Positions 36,334 through 46,152 of a DNA stretch of 64,000 nucleotides are shown piece after piece. Numbering within the stretch: the stretch's first letter is position 1; every line of letters starts with the position of its first letter. The position numbers and the translations under genes were made by a program. The stretch lies in contig BRON01000002.1 of assembly GCA_024345305.1 (NCBI GenBank), positions 2,852,001 through 2,916,000 of the forward strand. The letters run 5' to 3'. The stretch is from Mrakia gelida. Its lineage: Eukaryota > Basidiomycota > Tremellomycetes > Cystofilobasidiales > Mrakiaceae. The notes beneath the pieces were generated by a model. It was not told the DNA's origin. It made no database searches and saw only the letters and a program-made list of their open reading frames with translations.

Positions 36334-37771
36334 AGTCCGCTTCTTGGTCGGCTGCTCAGCCGTAGTAGAAGATCGAATCGTGAAAGAAAATTCCAACAGG
36401 AACGGGGGGTAAAGGGACCAGGGAACGGAGGGGAAGGGGGAGTCGAGAGAACCGAAGGGAAGGAGGTAGCGAACGAGAGGAGAGGAGAGCTTGGGTTTCC
36501 CGCTGGGTCGTAGGGTTTCGTGAGGGAGGAGAGAGGAAGGGGACCGCCTTCAAACTTGCAAGCAAGAACGAAGCTTTTGAAAGGAGGGGGGAAGAAGGGG
36601 TATGGAGGAAAAGAAGAGGGTCCGAGAGAGAGAGAGGGGAAGGAAGTGGTTGAGAGAGAGGAAGAGGAGGGCAGAGGGATCGAAGGGCGAACAGGAAAAC
36701 GGCGGGGTCTCCCTTCTCAGATCAACAAAGATTATAGCAGCGAAGCTTCAAAGCTTGAAACAGCCTTCGATCCACCCAGAGCTTACTTGAGGAAGAAAAA
36801 TCGTCGGCAGAATCAACGCGGAAGCAAGACGAAACGTCGGGAGCTTCGTTTCGTTCTCGTTCCTTTCTCCTTCGCTGCGAACGTGAATGATACAGGGCGA
36901 GCGAGTCAAGATAAGGACGAGAGTAGCAGCAGGAGGGGTTGAAGAGGTAGGTGGGTGGGTGGGTTGGACGGTAGGGGGTGGGATGGAGGGGAGGGTGGTG
37001 AAGTCAAACGTATACAAGAAGACTAAGAAACAACATCGAGACGAAGGAAGAGAAAGGGAAGGGGAGGCGACGACGACGCGAGAGAGCCGTCAGTCACCTC
37101 GCCGCTAAAAGAAAGAGTAGGAGGATAGAGTGAAAGAGAAGACTCGAAACGAAAGAAGATCAAAAAGACGAAGGTGGGAGCACGAGAGCAAAGGGAGGGA
37201 GAGGAGAAAAAGGGTGGCAGCCGAATGAAAGGGAGAAGAGTCGAGAAAGAGACGTGTCGAATCGTTAGAATGGAGGCAGGACAGGAATGTAGTGAAAGAA
37301 ATAGTGAGAGCGGGAACCGTCGATGGGAAAGGGAAGAGAGACGTGGTAGAGTAGATGTCCGTAGCGAAGAGAAGAGAGAACGAGAAGAGAGGGCGGCGAC
37401 GGTCAGAGCTTGGGGTGACGCGCGCGCTTGTGCGAGGGTCCTCGACCGGATTGTGGGCGGTTGAGGGATCGATTAAAGGGAGGACCGAGGCGAGACGGAG
37501 ACGATAAGGCGACGATGGCGGAGATGGTGGGTGCGTTGTGCGATCCTGAGGAGGGAGAGTCGAGGAAGGGGGGGGAGTCGACGCGACGAGGAGACGAACG
37601 AACCGACGAGGTTGAGACGACTGATGGTACACTTGACGATGCCGATGAGAGTAGGGGAAGATCCGATGGAGAGAGAGGGTCCGATGCTGAGAGGGGTATC
37701 CTGGGTCGAGACTGAGATGCGAGGTGCGAACTCGTGAAGCCGCGTCGAAGTGCTGTTCTTCCTTCCCCTCC
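36334..37771. other. Long promoter / 5' UTR of GATA factor A
   Basis: 1.4 kb without a gene. Positions 36400-37420 are strongly GA-rich on plus, so the minus-strand gene has a long CT-rich leader. Long leaders are common for fungal regulators. ORFs on both strands here are compositional artefacts. Confidence 0.5.
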
Positions 37772-40240
37772 TCAAACGACCGCCATCGTGGCGTCCCCGT
37801 CGACCTCCTCCTCCTCCTTCTTGTCCTCAGCGACAGGAGGGACGATGACTCCTCCTCCTCCGAAAACATCTCCTCCCGCGAACTCGTCGTCGCCGATGGG
37901 AGTCCTCTCGCCGGAGGGGATGCTCTCGACTCCCAACCCGCTCTTGGGCAGAGGAGGTCCAACCGACGAGGAGAACCTCAACGGAGATCCTGCTCGTGCG
38001 ATCTTGCCGACGGAGACTGCTGACGCGACTCCGGTTCCGTGGTGGACCGGGCTGGGATGACTGAGAGGGATGGGAGCCGAGGGGGCTGGCGAGTGGATCT
38101 GCATCGAGGGCGAGGCGGCGGACGGAGACGACGACCTCATTCTCTTGATAGGGAACCCTTCGGAGGTAGCGGCGGTGGGGATGGAGTGAGCTCGCTCGGG
38201 AGAGAGCTGGCCAGGGTAAGTGATGGATGGGTTGGGAATGAAGGAGTCGGGCATGTGAGGAGAGGTGGGTCCGCCGATGAGAGCGTCCTGAGGAGAGGTG
38301 GGAGCCGACGAGGAGGGGAGGGAGACCGTTCGGTTGGAGGGAGAGGCGATCTAGAAGAGAGGACGAAGGTGACGGAGAGCCGAGGTCAGCAAAAGAAGAT
38401 CGAGATCGAGCGAGAGCGACGAGGGAAAAAAGAACGAAAGAACGCGTCCCAAACTCACCTGACCAGCGTTTCGTCGAGAACCAGACGCGATCCTCATTCC
38501 ATCAACGTTCAGCCCCGAAGGCGACGAGCCCCGACTCTTGCTCCCACCCTTCTTCTCCGCCGCAACCTGAGCAGCGACCTGTCGAACGTTGAACAGAGGA
38601 CCGTAGAATCTTCCTCGCTTGCCGTTCCCGTTCTCCGTGTCCGAGAAGTCTCCTCCCGAGGTTCCGAAGGTATCGTCGACGGTGCTCGTGGGCGAGAACG
38701 AGTTCGAGATCGCGTCCTCGGGAGTGAGGAGGTTCATCCTCGGAGTGTACGACGGCGCCGACGCGGTCCTCATCATCGACGTTCCATGGTCTCCTGCTGC
38801 TCCAGCGACCGACGATCCAGGTCCCAATCCAATCTTGCTCCAGAAGTCGAGTCGGATCGTCTTCTCTGGGACTCGGTACCAGTTTCCTCCCGAGAGAACG
38901 TCCTGTGCTGGTTCCCTCTGGATCACGACGTCCTCCGCTGCTCTGAGCTTCTCGACGTCCGACATGGTTGCTGGTGCTGGTGCTTTATCGGCTCGGAAGA
39001 TGTCGATCGACGGGGAGTGGAATCGAGACTTGTGCTTGGAGGGAGGAGCCGATCTTGGTCGGGGAGGAGCTCGAGGGAGTCGGATTCGAGAGTGACTTCG
39101 CGAGGTTGAGGCTCCATCCGTATCCGATGCTTCGGCGCTGACGTGAGGTCGTCGAGGCTGTCTCTGACGAGGTCGACCAGGGACGGAGGGGACGGCGACG
39201 GGGATGGCGTGAGGCATGGGAGGAGATGGTTCGAGGGAGTCGGAGGAGGTGGACGAGGAGGAGGAGTCGGGAGCTGAGATCTGAGGGAGGGCGACGGGAG
39301 CGAATTTGGGAGAGGTTCGAGGGGTTCTGGATGGAGTAGAGTCTCGGGAAGCCTGTGGGGAGAGGAGAGAAGAGCGACGAAGAGACGGGAGAGATGGAAA
39401 GGAGATGAGCGCGAGTTCGAGGAAGGTTCGAAGGGTTTCAAAAGATAAAGCAACTTACACCTCCTTCCTTTGCCTTCCCTTTCCTCTGGTTAAAGTGAGT
39501 CGTAGGCCTAGGGGTTCCGTGAGTCTGGACGTAGAGACCACATCTGTGACGTCGCGAAAGTGAAAAGAGGAAGGAGGAAGAAGGATCAGCTCGAACGTTC
39601 CTTTCCCATCTCCTCCGTCCCTCCCTCTTCGAAGATCTCCTCTCCTTCGCCAATCCATTCCACACGAGAAACGAGATGAAGAATCGACACTCACGCGTTG
39701 CTGAAGAAGGTGGTAAGGAAGAAGAGCGAGCAAATGAAAGAGTTAGTTTTCAGGCACGAAAAACCTCCTCCTCTCGTCGTCGCTGAACTCTGAATCGGGC
39801 AGGAGATGGAAGATGGCAAGCAAGCAAGCTCACCAGAGTCGCTCTCGATCAATCCCAGTCCTCCAGAGTGAAGTCTTGGTCTGATTCAAGAAGGAAAAAA
39901 GAGACCAAAGTCAGCTGAGCGTCTTCTCGCATCCCAAAGAGGCAAATTCAGGAACGTACCTCGTCTACACCACAGTTGGCTGATGGCGCAGCAGGAGAGA
40001 GGGAAAGATGGTCAGGTCAGCCCAAGGTCTTCATCTCCTCGCTCTTTGGTCCGTTCCTAGGGCTTACCACAGATGCCATGAGCCAATTTTCTGCAACGGG
40101 AAGAAAGAGGAAGAGGTCAGTTTTGAGATGTCGTTCTGGGAGGAGCAGGAAGGGGAGGAGAAGGAAGAGCAGATGGTGCGAGAGAGGGCGATGGTGAGGT
40201 CGCTGAACGAAGGAAGGCGCTTGAAGACTGACCTCTTCAT
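37772..40240 (-). CDS. GATA-type zinc finger transcription factor B
   Basis: Paralogue of factor A. The start MKR (40240) joins KLAHGIC, then ANCGVDE, TKTSLWRTGIDRERL, a 6-nt microexon (39695-39700), and CGLYVQTHGTPRPTTHF. This builds a finger C-X2-C-X19-C-X2-C nearly identical to that of A; both share LWRTG and CNACGLYVQTHG. Downstream are a Lys-rich segment (NQRKGKAKEGG) and long Ser/Pro-rich exons. They include APATMSDVEKLRAAEDVVIQ, NWYRVPEKTIRLDFWSKIGL and GRFYGPLFNVRQVAAQVAAE, which look conserved and structured, then a disordered tail ending DGDATMAVV with stop 37772-37774. Factor A has no obvious counterpart of the NWYRVPEKTIRLDFW segment, so the two have diverged outside the finger. 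Confidence 0.88.
39695..39700 (-). other. 6-nt microexon in GATA finger B
   Basis: On minus it reads CAACGC, flanked by cttcttcag and gtgagt. It supplies the bases for C-N-A of the CNACG motif: upstream exon ends CTCTG, downstream begins ATGTGG. In factor A the same six bases are continuous with the next exon. Confidence 0.7.
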
Positions 40241-41387
40241 CTCTCCTTTCGAGTTGACAGTAGTAGTTCGAGGAATCGTGAAAAAAGGGGGGTGGGGGGT
40301 AGGAGGGGGACAAGGGGGGATGGGGTAGCGTTCGCTCTGGAGAGGGGGCGAAGAGGAGAGAGAGAGGGAGAGAGAGGGGAGAGGGAGGAGGGAGGAGGTG
40401 GGTGGGAGTCAGCGGTTGGATTGACGACCTTCTTCCTCCTTCCTAAGAAATATCAACACTCACAGATTAAAGAGTCAGATAGACTGGGGAGGCGAGAAAC
40501 GAAGAGATCCAAGGAGGTAGATCGATGGATGGATGGATGGGCAGGAGAGAGCGATGAAGATTTGAGAGAGGGAGGGGAGGAGATTGAGGGGGAGGAAGGG
40601 AAGTGGGTGGTGGGAGGCGAGGAGATCAGGCTTTCTCTGCGTCAAGGATACGAAGAGGTCGAGGCAATGGTGTCGGGTGAGAGAGAGGGATGGGGGACGA
40701 GAAGGGGGAGATGTAGATGGGTTGTGAAGATTTCGGTGGTGATGGTTGAGGTCGACGAAACAAAAGCCTCCCGAAGGTCAGCTCCTCCCAAAGTCGAAAG
40801 CGGGGAGAGAGTCCTCGCACCCGTCCCTTTCGCGTCCCTCCTTCTCTACGAGAACTTTCTTTGTACCTCGATCCCTCATCTCACTTTGATGACGAGCAAA
40901 TTTCTCCTAGCTCAAAAAGCCGGCGCGAAAAACCTCCCAGCTCTTCTGAATTCACGTCGCCCAAAGCGTTCCAACATTCCGACACGGCCGTCCGGATTCC
41001 TCGTCCGAGAGATCGCGAAAATTTGCGAGGTCGAATCACCCTTCCCGCTGCTTTCACCTTCCGGCCAACCTTCCTGAACGAACCAAACGATATATAGAAT
41101 TCTACTCCTTATCACTTCTCTGTCGCTCAAGACCGACGTCCCTGCCGAGCCAAGATCTCGCTTCTTCCTCGTCGCCTTTCCCCCTCCCTCGCCCTGTCCT
41201 CCTCGTCCCAAATCTACCCGAAACCCTCTCAAGTCGGATACCTGGGATCCAAAGAGAGACGGGCGCAGTCAGCATCGAGAGTTTGAAGTCTAAGGGCTCT
41301 TCAAAACCAAGGAAGAAAGCCGAGGCGGGAAGGGTGCCCGCGAGCCTCGTTCCAAAACTCACCCTTCGCGTCGAAACGACAACAGAT
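40241..41387. other. Long promoter / 5' UTR of GATA factor B
   Basis: 1.1 kb with no gene. 40270-40720 is GA-rich on plus, including a short ATGG/GATG run near 40523. The far end is the 3' flank of the peptidase half. A long CT-rich leader is thus shared by both GATA genes. Confidence 0.5.
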
Positions 41388-42820
41388 CTAGCCAGATCGC
41401 ATGTCTCCCTCAAACCAGACTTTAGCCTGGATGGTTTGTAGAAGAGGTACGAGATGTCAGAAAGGCGAAAGAGGAGATGGCGAAGCAAGGAAGGGGCGAG
41501 AGGGAGAGAGGGAGAGAACGCGACTCACCTCCTCTGCGAACAACTCGTCGGAGATGATCCTCGCTCCGACAATTGCGATTCCGGTGGCAGCCTTGAGAGT
41601 CTCTTCATGGGCTTCGGCTGTTCCAAAGTGACGACGAGAACGACGTCAGTGCTTATGAGTCGAGGAGCAAAGAAAATCGAGACGAGGGACGAACGCGATC
41701 GAGCGGCGTTGGTGAACCCTGGAGTATGGTTGCCTTGTCCGACGGGAGCTGGAATCGCAAATCCAGGATGGCAAGATGGCAATCGGTAGGTGACGTTCCC
41801 GAAGTCGGTCGACCCTCCACCAAGACCAGCTTCAGGACCCGTCTTCACCGAGATGCTGTTGTTGAAGAGATCCTTCATCGCTGAGGCGTACTCCGTCTGA
41901 TTCGAAGAGAGAGAGAGAGATGTAAATGTCAGTTTGCTCGAGTGCTCGGTACAAATATTGAGCAGAGAGACTGCTCACAGCGAGAATAGAGTTGTTCCTC
42001 TGCAGCGAAGCGACGCGTCGAGCGAAGGGAAAAAGGAGAAGCAGATCAGCGTTGGAAAGGCGTGCGAAGAGTCACAGAGCGGAAGGTAAAAGAAGGACGT
42101 ACTAGGTCCATGTGCATAGGCTCAACCTCGATCTTGACGGTGCATCCAGTAGCAAGGGCAGCAGCCTCGAAGCACTTGACGACTCGATCTCGAAGGGCGT
42201 CGACAAAGGCAGCAGTAGGCGCTCGAACGTAGTATCTCATCGCCGAGTGGTCGGGGATGACTGGTATAAAGAAGAAGAGGATCGCAGTGAGCCGACTACT
42301 TCTACGACGAGACGTTGAAAAGGAACTTCGAGCTCTTCGAGGCAAGCGAGGAGGCAAGGACTTCGACCGCGAGCGGGAGCCTCCTCCTTCCTTCCCTCGA
42401 CCCTCCATCGACTCGGAGGTAAGCCCACCATTAGGAGCGAGACCTCCGTCAGTGATGATTCCATGGACTCGCTCGGCAGGCTTGATCTGCTGGCGAAGGG
42501 CTGAGATGGACGAGTACGAGAGGTTGGCGGCGTCGAGGGCGTTGATTCCTTCCCAAGGAGCTCCGGCGGCGTGAGCAGTCTTTCCGAAGAACTCGACCTT
42601 GACGACCTGATTAAGAAGAGAGAGAAAATAGGTCAGGGAGGAAAAAGAAAGCGAGAGGTCGGAATCGAAGTCCCGGGGCGTCCTCGACGGGCTCTACTTC
42701 GCGTCGTTCTTACTCTCCCATGTCGACCTTCTTCCTTCACGTACCTGGATCGCCAACGAACCTCCCACCGCTCCTGAATGAGGCACTCCGGGTCCAGGAT
42801 GGGCCATCATGCAAGCATCG
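41388..42820 (-). pseudogene. M20 peptidase/amidohydrolase, C-terminal half
   Basis: C-terminal half of an M20D-type (PM20D2/amidohydrolase-like) metallopeptidase. It begins with LDACMMAHPGPGVPHSG (a metal-ligand His) and continues SLAIQ, VKVEFFGKTAHAAG and INALDAANL (dimerisation domain), QIKPAERVHGIITDGGLAPN, VIPDHSAMRYYVRAP, TGCTVKIEVEPMHMDL, YASAMKDLFNNSISVKTGPE, GGGSTDFGNVTYRLPSCHPG (substrate/metal region) and HEETLKAATGIAIVGARIIS. It ends AKVWFEGDMRSG, stop 41388-41390. No ATG or AG acceptor precedes LDACMM: a CT-rich tract ends in tctcg, and a gtgagc-like donor lies at 42879. The matching N-terminal half is 2.2 kb upstream. It could be a broken gene, or one half of a gene with an unusual large intron; all visible residues are intact. 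Confidence 0.6.
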
Positions 42821-42879
42821 AGACGGGAAAGGAAAAGGAAAAGGGGGAGGGAGGAGAGGAAGAGCTGGAGCTCGCTCAC

Positions 42880-43449
42880 AACCCGACGCGTTCATCGTGG
42901 GGAGAATCGGTCGTCTTCTCTCCTCGGGGAGTCGAGTCGCACGATTGCCTTCCATCGACGAGGAACTTGGACCTATCGACGAAACGAACGCACGAAAAAA
43001 AAACGTGAAAGAAGGTCGGTGGACGTGACGGGGATCGAAACGAACGAAACGAGAGAGAAAAAGAGGAAAAAGCAAGCTGAGCTGGAGTGGGTGGGTGAAC
43101 CGAATAGAGACGAGACGAGAAAGAAAACTAAGAGAGGTGTGACGAGACGGGTGCTAGCGTTGGAGGTCATGGGGGGATGCGAGAAAGAAGCAAAGACGAG
43201 AGTGAACGAGGGAGGAGGCGGGCCGAGAGCGAGACGAGATGAGAAACGAGGGTAAGCAAGAGAGGGAGGGAACTATGCTACAGATGATACAGAGGGCCGG
43301 GCGGCGTGGTGAGGGTGGTCGTGCAGGGCTTGAAGAGGAACACTGCTCGAACGAGAGAAAACGTGCCAACCGCGACGCGTCAGATCAGTTCAGCTTCGTC
43401 GCGTCTCCGTCCCACTCATCGAGTCAAACGGATGGAAACTCACCGACGC
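42880..43449. other. Spacer left of the acidic-protein gene
   Basis: GA-rich on plus (CT-rich in the minus sense), like promoters of minus-strand genes in this window. It could act as promoter for a separate transcript of the C-terminal peptidase half. No homologous 5' exon of the peptidase was found in it. Confidence 0.4.
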
Positions 43450-44350
43450 TCATCGAGCAGAGGGCTTGGCGGGTTGCTGAGGAACGAGGGAAGGAAGGGG
43501 TGAAGCAAGCGAGGGGAAGCGTCAGTACGGTCGACGATCGCGGAGGAGCTCAAAGAAGGAGAACCCGACGAACCTTCCCCTTTCCGTTGGTAGCAGCAGA
43601 TCGAGAGGCTCGAAGAGGCTTCTTCTTGGAGGATCTGACAAGGGGTGATGTAAGGAAACGAGTCAGCTCGAGAGCTTTCCGAAGCGGATAGAAAGAAATC
43701 GAAGTCGACGCGACTCACTGTTGAGCTCCCTTCCCAGTCGCCCTCTTCTTCGCAGCAGGCCTCTCCTCCTCCTCCTCGCCGTCAGAGTCGTCCAACTGAC
43801 CCAGCCTCCACTCTCCATCGGACCCTTCCTCGTCGCTCTCCTGGACGACCTTCCCCTTGGAAGAGCTCTCTGCCTCTTGATCGTTCGAGTAGCTGTCGAC
43901 GTCCATTTGAGCGCGTCGACCGCCTCGAGTCCTGGTAGCGATAGAAGGAGGAGGGGAGTTGGAGTCATCCTCTTGAGGCTGCAGTTGGATCGAGAGTTGG
44001 GCGAAGGAGAGTCAGCGAAGGGGAGCGCAGGAAAGGGGAGAGATCATGGCGAAGGGAACGAGCTCACCTCGAACGAGACCTTTCTGTTCCCCTCGAGCTT
44101 CGAGGAGCTTGCTTCAGCAGTAGAAGCCATGCTACTGTTCCAGCCAAAGTCGAACGAGGGAGATATTGATCAGCTTCTGTTTCTCGCCCTCGCTCGAGCT
44201 AAAGAACGACAACGACGACGGACGGACGACTCACCTCATCTCCCTCCCCTTGCCCTTCTCCTCCTGCTCCCTCCTCCACTTCCTACCCATAACACTCAAC
44301 ACCTTCTCGAAAAACTCCTCCTCCTCCTCCTCCTCCTCCTCCCGCCTCAT
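43450..44350 (-). CDS. Small acidic/basic nuclear-looking protein lying between peptidase halves
   Basis: Family not recognised. The start ATG at 44350 gives MRREEEEEEEEEFFEKVLSV, then MGRKWRREQEEKGKGREM. The Glu run is a CCT trinucleotide tract on plus (about 44313-44341). A 100-nt intron joins this in frame to SSMASTAEASSSKLEGNRKV. The next exon is PQEDDSNSPPPSIATRTRGG, MDVDSYSNDQEAESSSKGKV, GEWRLGQLDDSDGEEEEERP, AAKKRATGKGAQQ. The last exons are SSKKKPLRASRSAATNGKGK and QPAKPSAR with the stop at 43450-43452. Alternating acidic and Lys-rich blocks resemble histone-binding or ribosome-biogenesis proteins, but no domain is visible. The gene could instead start at MASTAEASSS (about 44128). It has its own introns, so it is not a retrocopy. 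Confidence 0.55.
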
Positions 44351-44927
44351 CTCGATCTGAGCGCCGACGAGCCCTTGGGATCACCGTTTCCAGGCAGCCC
44401 GACAGGAAGAGGAGGAAGCTGATCTGAATGGGGGTCACATTCCGTCAATCCTCCACCACCGCCGACCTCTTTACCACTCCTCTTACTCCCTCCTCCACTC
44501 TCTCGCGCCTTCCTCCCATCAACGACCCTTCCCCTCCCTCAACGCGTCACCCACGGTCTCTCAACAATCCCTCGCCCTCTCGACCTCCCTCCCATCCCCC
44601 TCCTCGTGCCTCGGCGGTCGCACGGCGACCGAACGGACTTTCTCTTCCCTCCTCGGTTCTCGTTCGACTCGCTCGACTTGGACGCGTCTCGTTCCTCTCT
44701 CTTCGCGTTGTTTTCGTCTTCTATATTGCCTATATATTTAATACGCTTCTTTTCTTGCTTCGCCCGTACACACCTGCCTATATTTACCTTTGCTCTTGCT
44801 GCTCCCTCCTCCCCTGCCCCTTTCGATTCCATCTGCCTCACCTCACCTCGCTTCCCTGCCTCCCACCTCCTGCTGTTTCGTTCGTGAGTGTTTGCGCTTT
44901 GCCCTTTCTATGTAGACCTTGCTTTCC
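44351..44927. other. Spacer right of the acidic-protein gene
   Basis: CT-rich on plus with short AT-rich patches near 44725-44750. An open frame on plus from 44428 has the composition of a CT-rich tract rather than a protein. No conserved motif seen. Confidence 0.4.
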
Positions 44928-46018
44928 TTAATGCTTGCTGCTTCTTTTGACTCTCTGGTGTGGACCTGCGAAGGAGTCGTGATGGGGTGGATGACATTTA
45001 GAAGAGAAGCGAAGTGAGGCGTCGAGAAGCTTAACCTTCCCTCCTCCTCCCTCCTCCTGTTGGGTCGACCGAAGCGAGAGAGACGTCAGTGAGTGTGAGA
45101 ATCGGGAGTTCGCAAAAGATAGAAGAGGAGAGGGAAGACGACGAACAGCAGGAGTTCCGATGAGGACGACCTTTCCAAAGAGGGAGTGCTTCTTCATGGC
45201 TGCTCGAACACCGAGAAGGCCAGCGACTCCAGCGATGGCGATGAGGTTGTGGCCGCAAGCGTGACCGACTCCCTAGCGCCGGACAAGAAGAATGGTAAGG
45301 TCAGTGGAGAGCGCGAGGGGAATCAGGAAGCAAAGCAGAGGGAACGAGTCGCGAGACCTCCCTCCTCTTCGTCAAACTCACAGGCAACGCGTCGAACTCC
45401 GAGTTCAATCCAAAGGTTCTCTCCTTCTTCAACCCGTCTCCCTTCAGTCTGAAGGTGGCCTTGAAGGCGGTCGCCATTCCTCCCCAGCTCCTCTCGACCT
45501 CGAAGCCTTCCTTCTCGAGGAAGTTGGTGAGAGCTTTGTGAGCTTTGAACTCGACGAATCCAAGCTCGGGGTTGTCGCTGATGAAGAGAGAGAGCTGTCG
45601 AAGAGGTTTGTCGTAGGAGGCGATGGTGGATTGAATCGTCTTCCGAACCTGAGAAGAAAGAAGGTAGAAAGGCAGGTCAGCTTTCGGAGGGAAGGCCATT
45701 GGAGAGGAGGAAGACGAGACGACGGCGACTCACCTCAGGCTTGAAGACTTCCTCAACCTGTCCGTAGGCCGGAAGACTCTCATCGGCAAAGCTTTTCTCG
45801 ACTTGAGGGATCTCCGAGCAGCAGCAGCCGTAGAGGTCGCCCTCAAGGTGGTGATCCGACGTCGCAGGAGATGGGCGATAAGAGGAGGGAGAACCGGCGA
45901 GGGAAGGAAAAGGAGAGCTCGCGGTGGCTGGAGGCTGAGCTCTCTCCTTGACGGGTTTGGAGGAGGATCGAGAGAGGAAGGAGAAGCATCCGGGGGTAGG
46001 AGACAGAGATCTGGCCAT
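44928..46018 (-). pseudogene. M20 peptidase/amidohydrolase, N-terminal half
   Basis: Starts MARSLSPTPGCFSFLSRSSS (46018), a basic, Ser-rich leader that may be disordered or an organelle signal. The M20 catalytic domain follows: SFADESLPAYGQVEEVFKPE, VRKTIQSTIASYDKPLRQLS, LFISDNPELGFVEFKAHKAL, FEVERSWGGMATAFKATF, TFGLNSEFDALP, GVGHACGHNLIAIAGVAG (metal-binding HxCGHN), FGKVVLIGTPAEEGGGGKVK (catalytic Glu pair), LLDA. After LLDA (about 45018) the frame runs into unrelated sequence and stops at 44928-44930. The family would continue with a few residues and then D-C-M-M-A-H-P, which begin at 42820 in the other half. No GT donor follows LLDA directly. It is divergent from the decarboxylase gene by 134 bases. 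Confidence 0.6.
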
Positions 46019-46152
46019 CTTTGAGGATTTCGTAGATGACTGTTGAGGAAGAGGAGGTTTTGAAGGCCGCGCTCTCTTTTCAGCCTTTCGCTTTCAGCCG
46101 AAGGGAGAGCGAGCTCACACAAACCACAACTTTCAATAGATTTCACTTCGGT
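46019..46152. promoter_or_regulatory. Divergent promoter, M20 half / decarboxylase
   Basis: 134 bases between start codons at 46018 (minus) and 46153 (plus). No operator recognised. Confidence 0.45.

Noticed and set aside
37900..39110. Long plus-strand frames (up to 356 codons) opposite GATA factor B
   Set aside because: Antisense shadows of a Ser/Pro-rich coding exon; no motifs and no intron signals in that direction.
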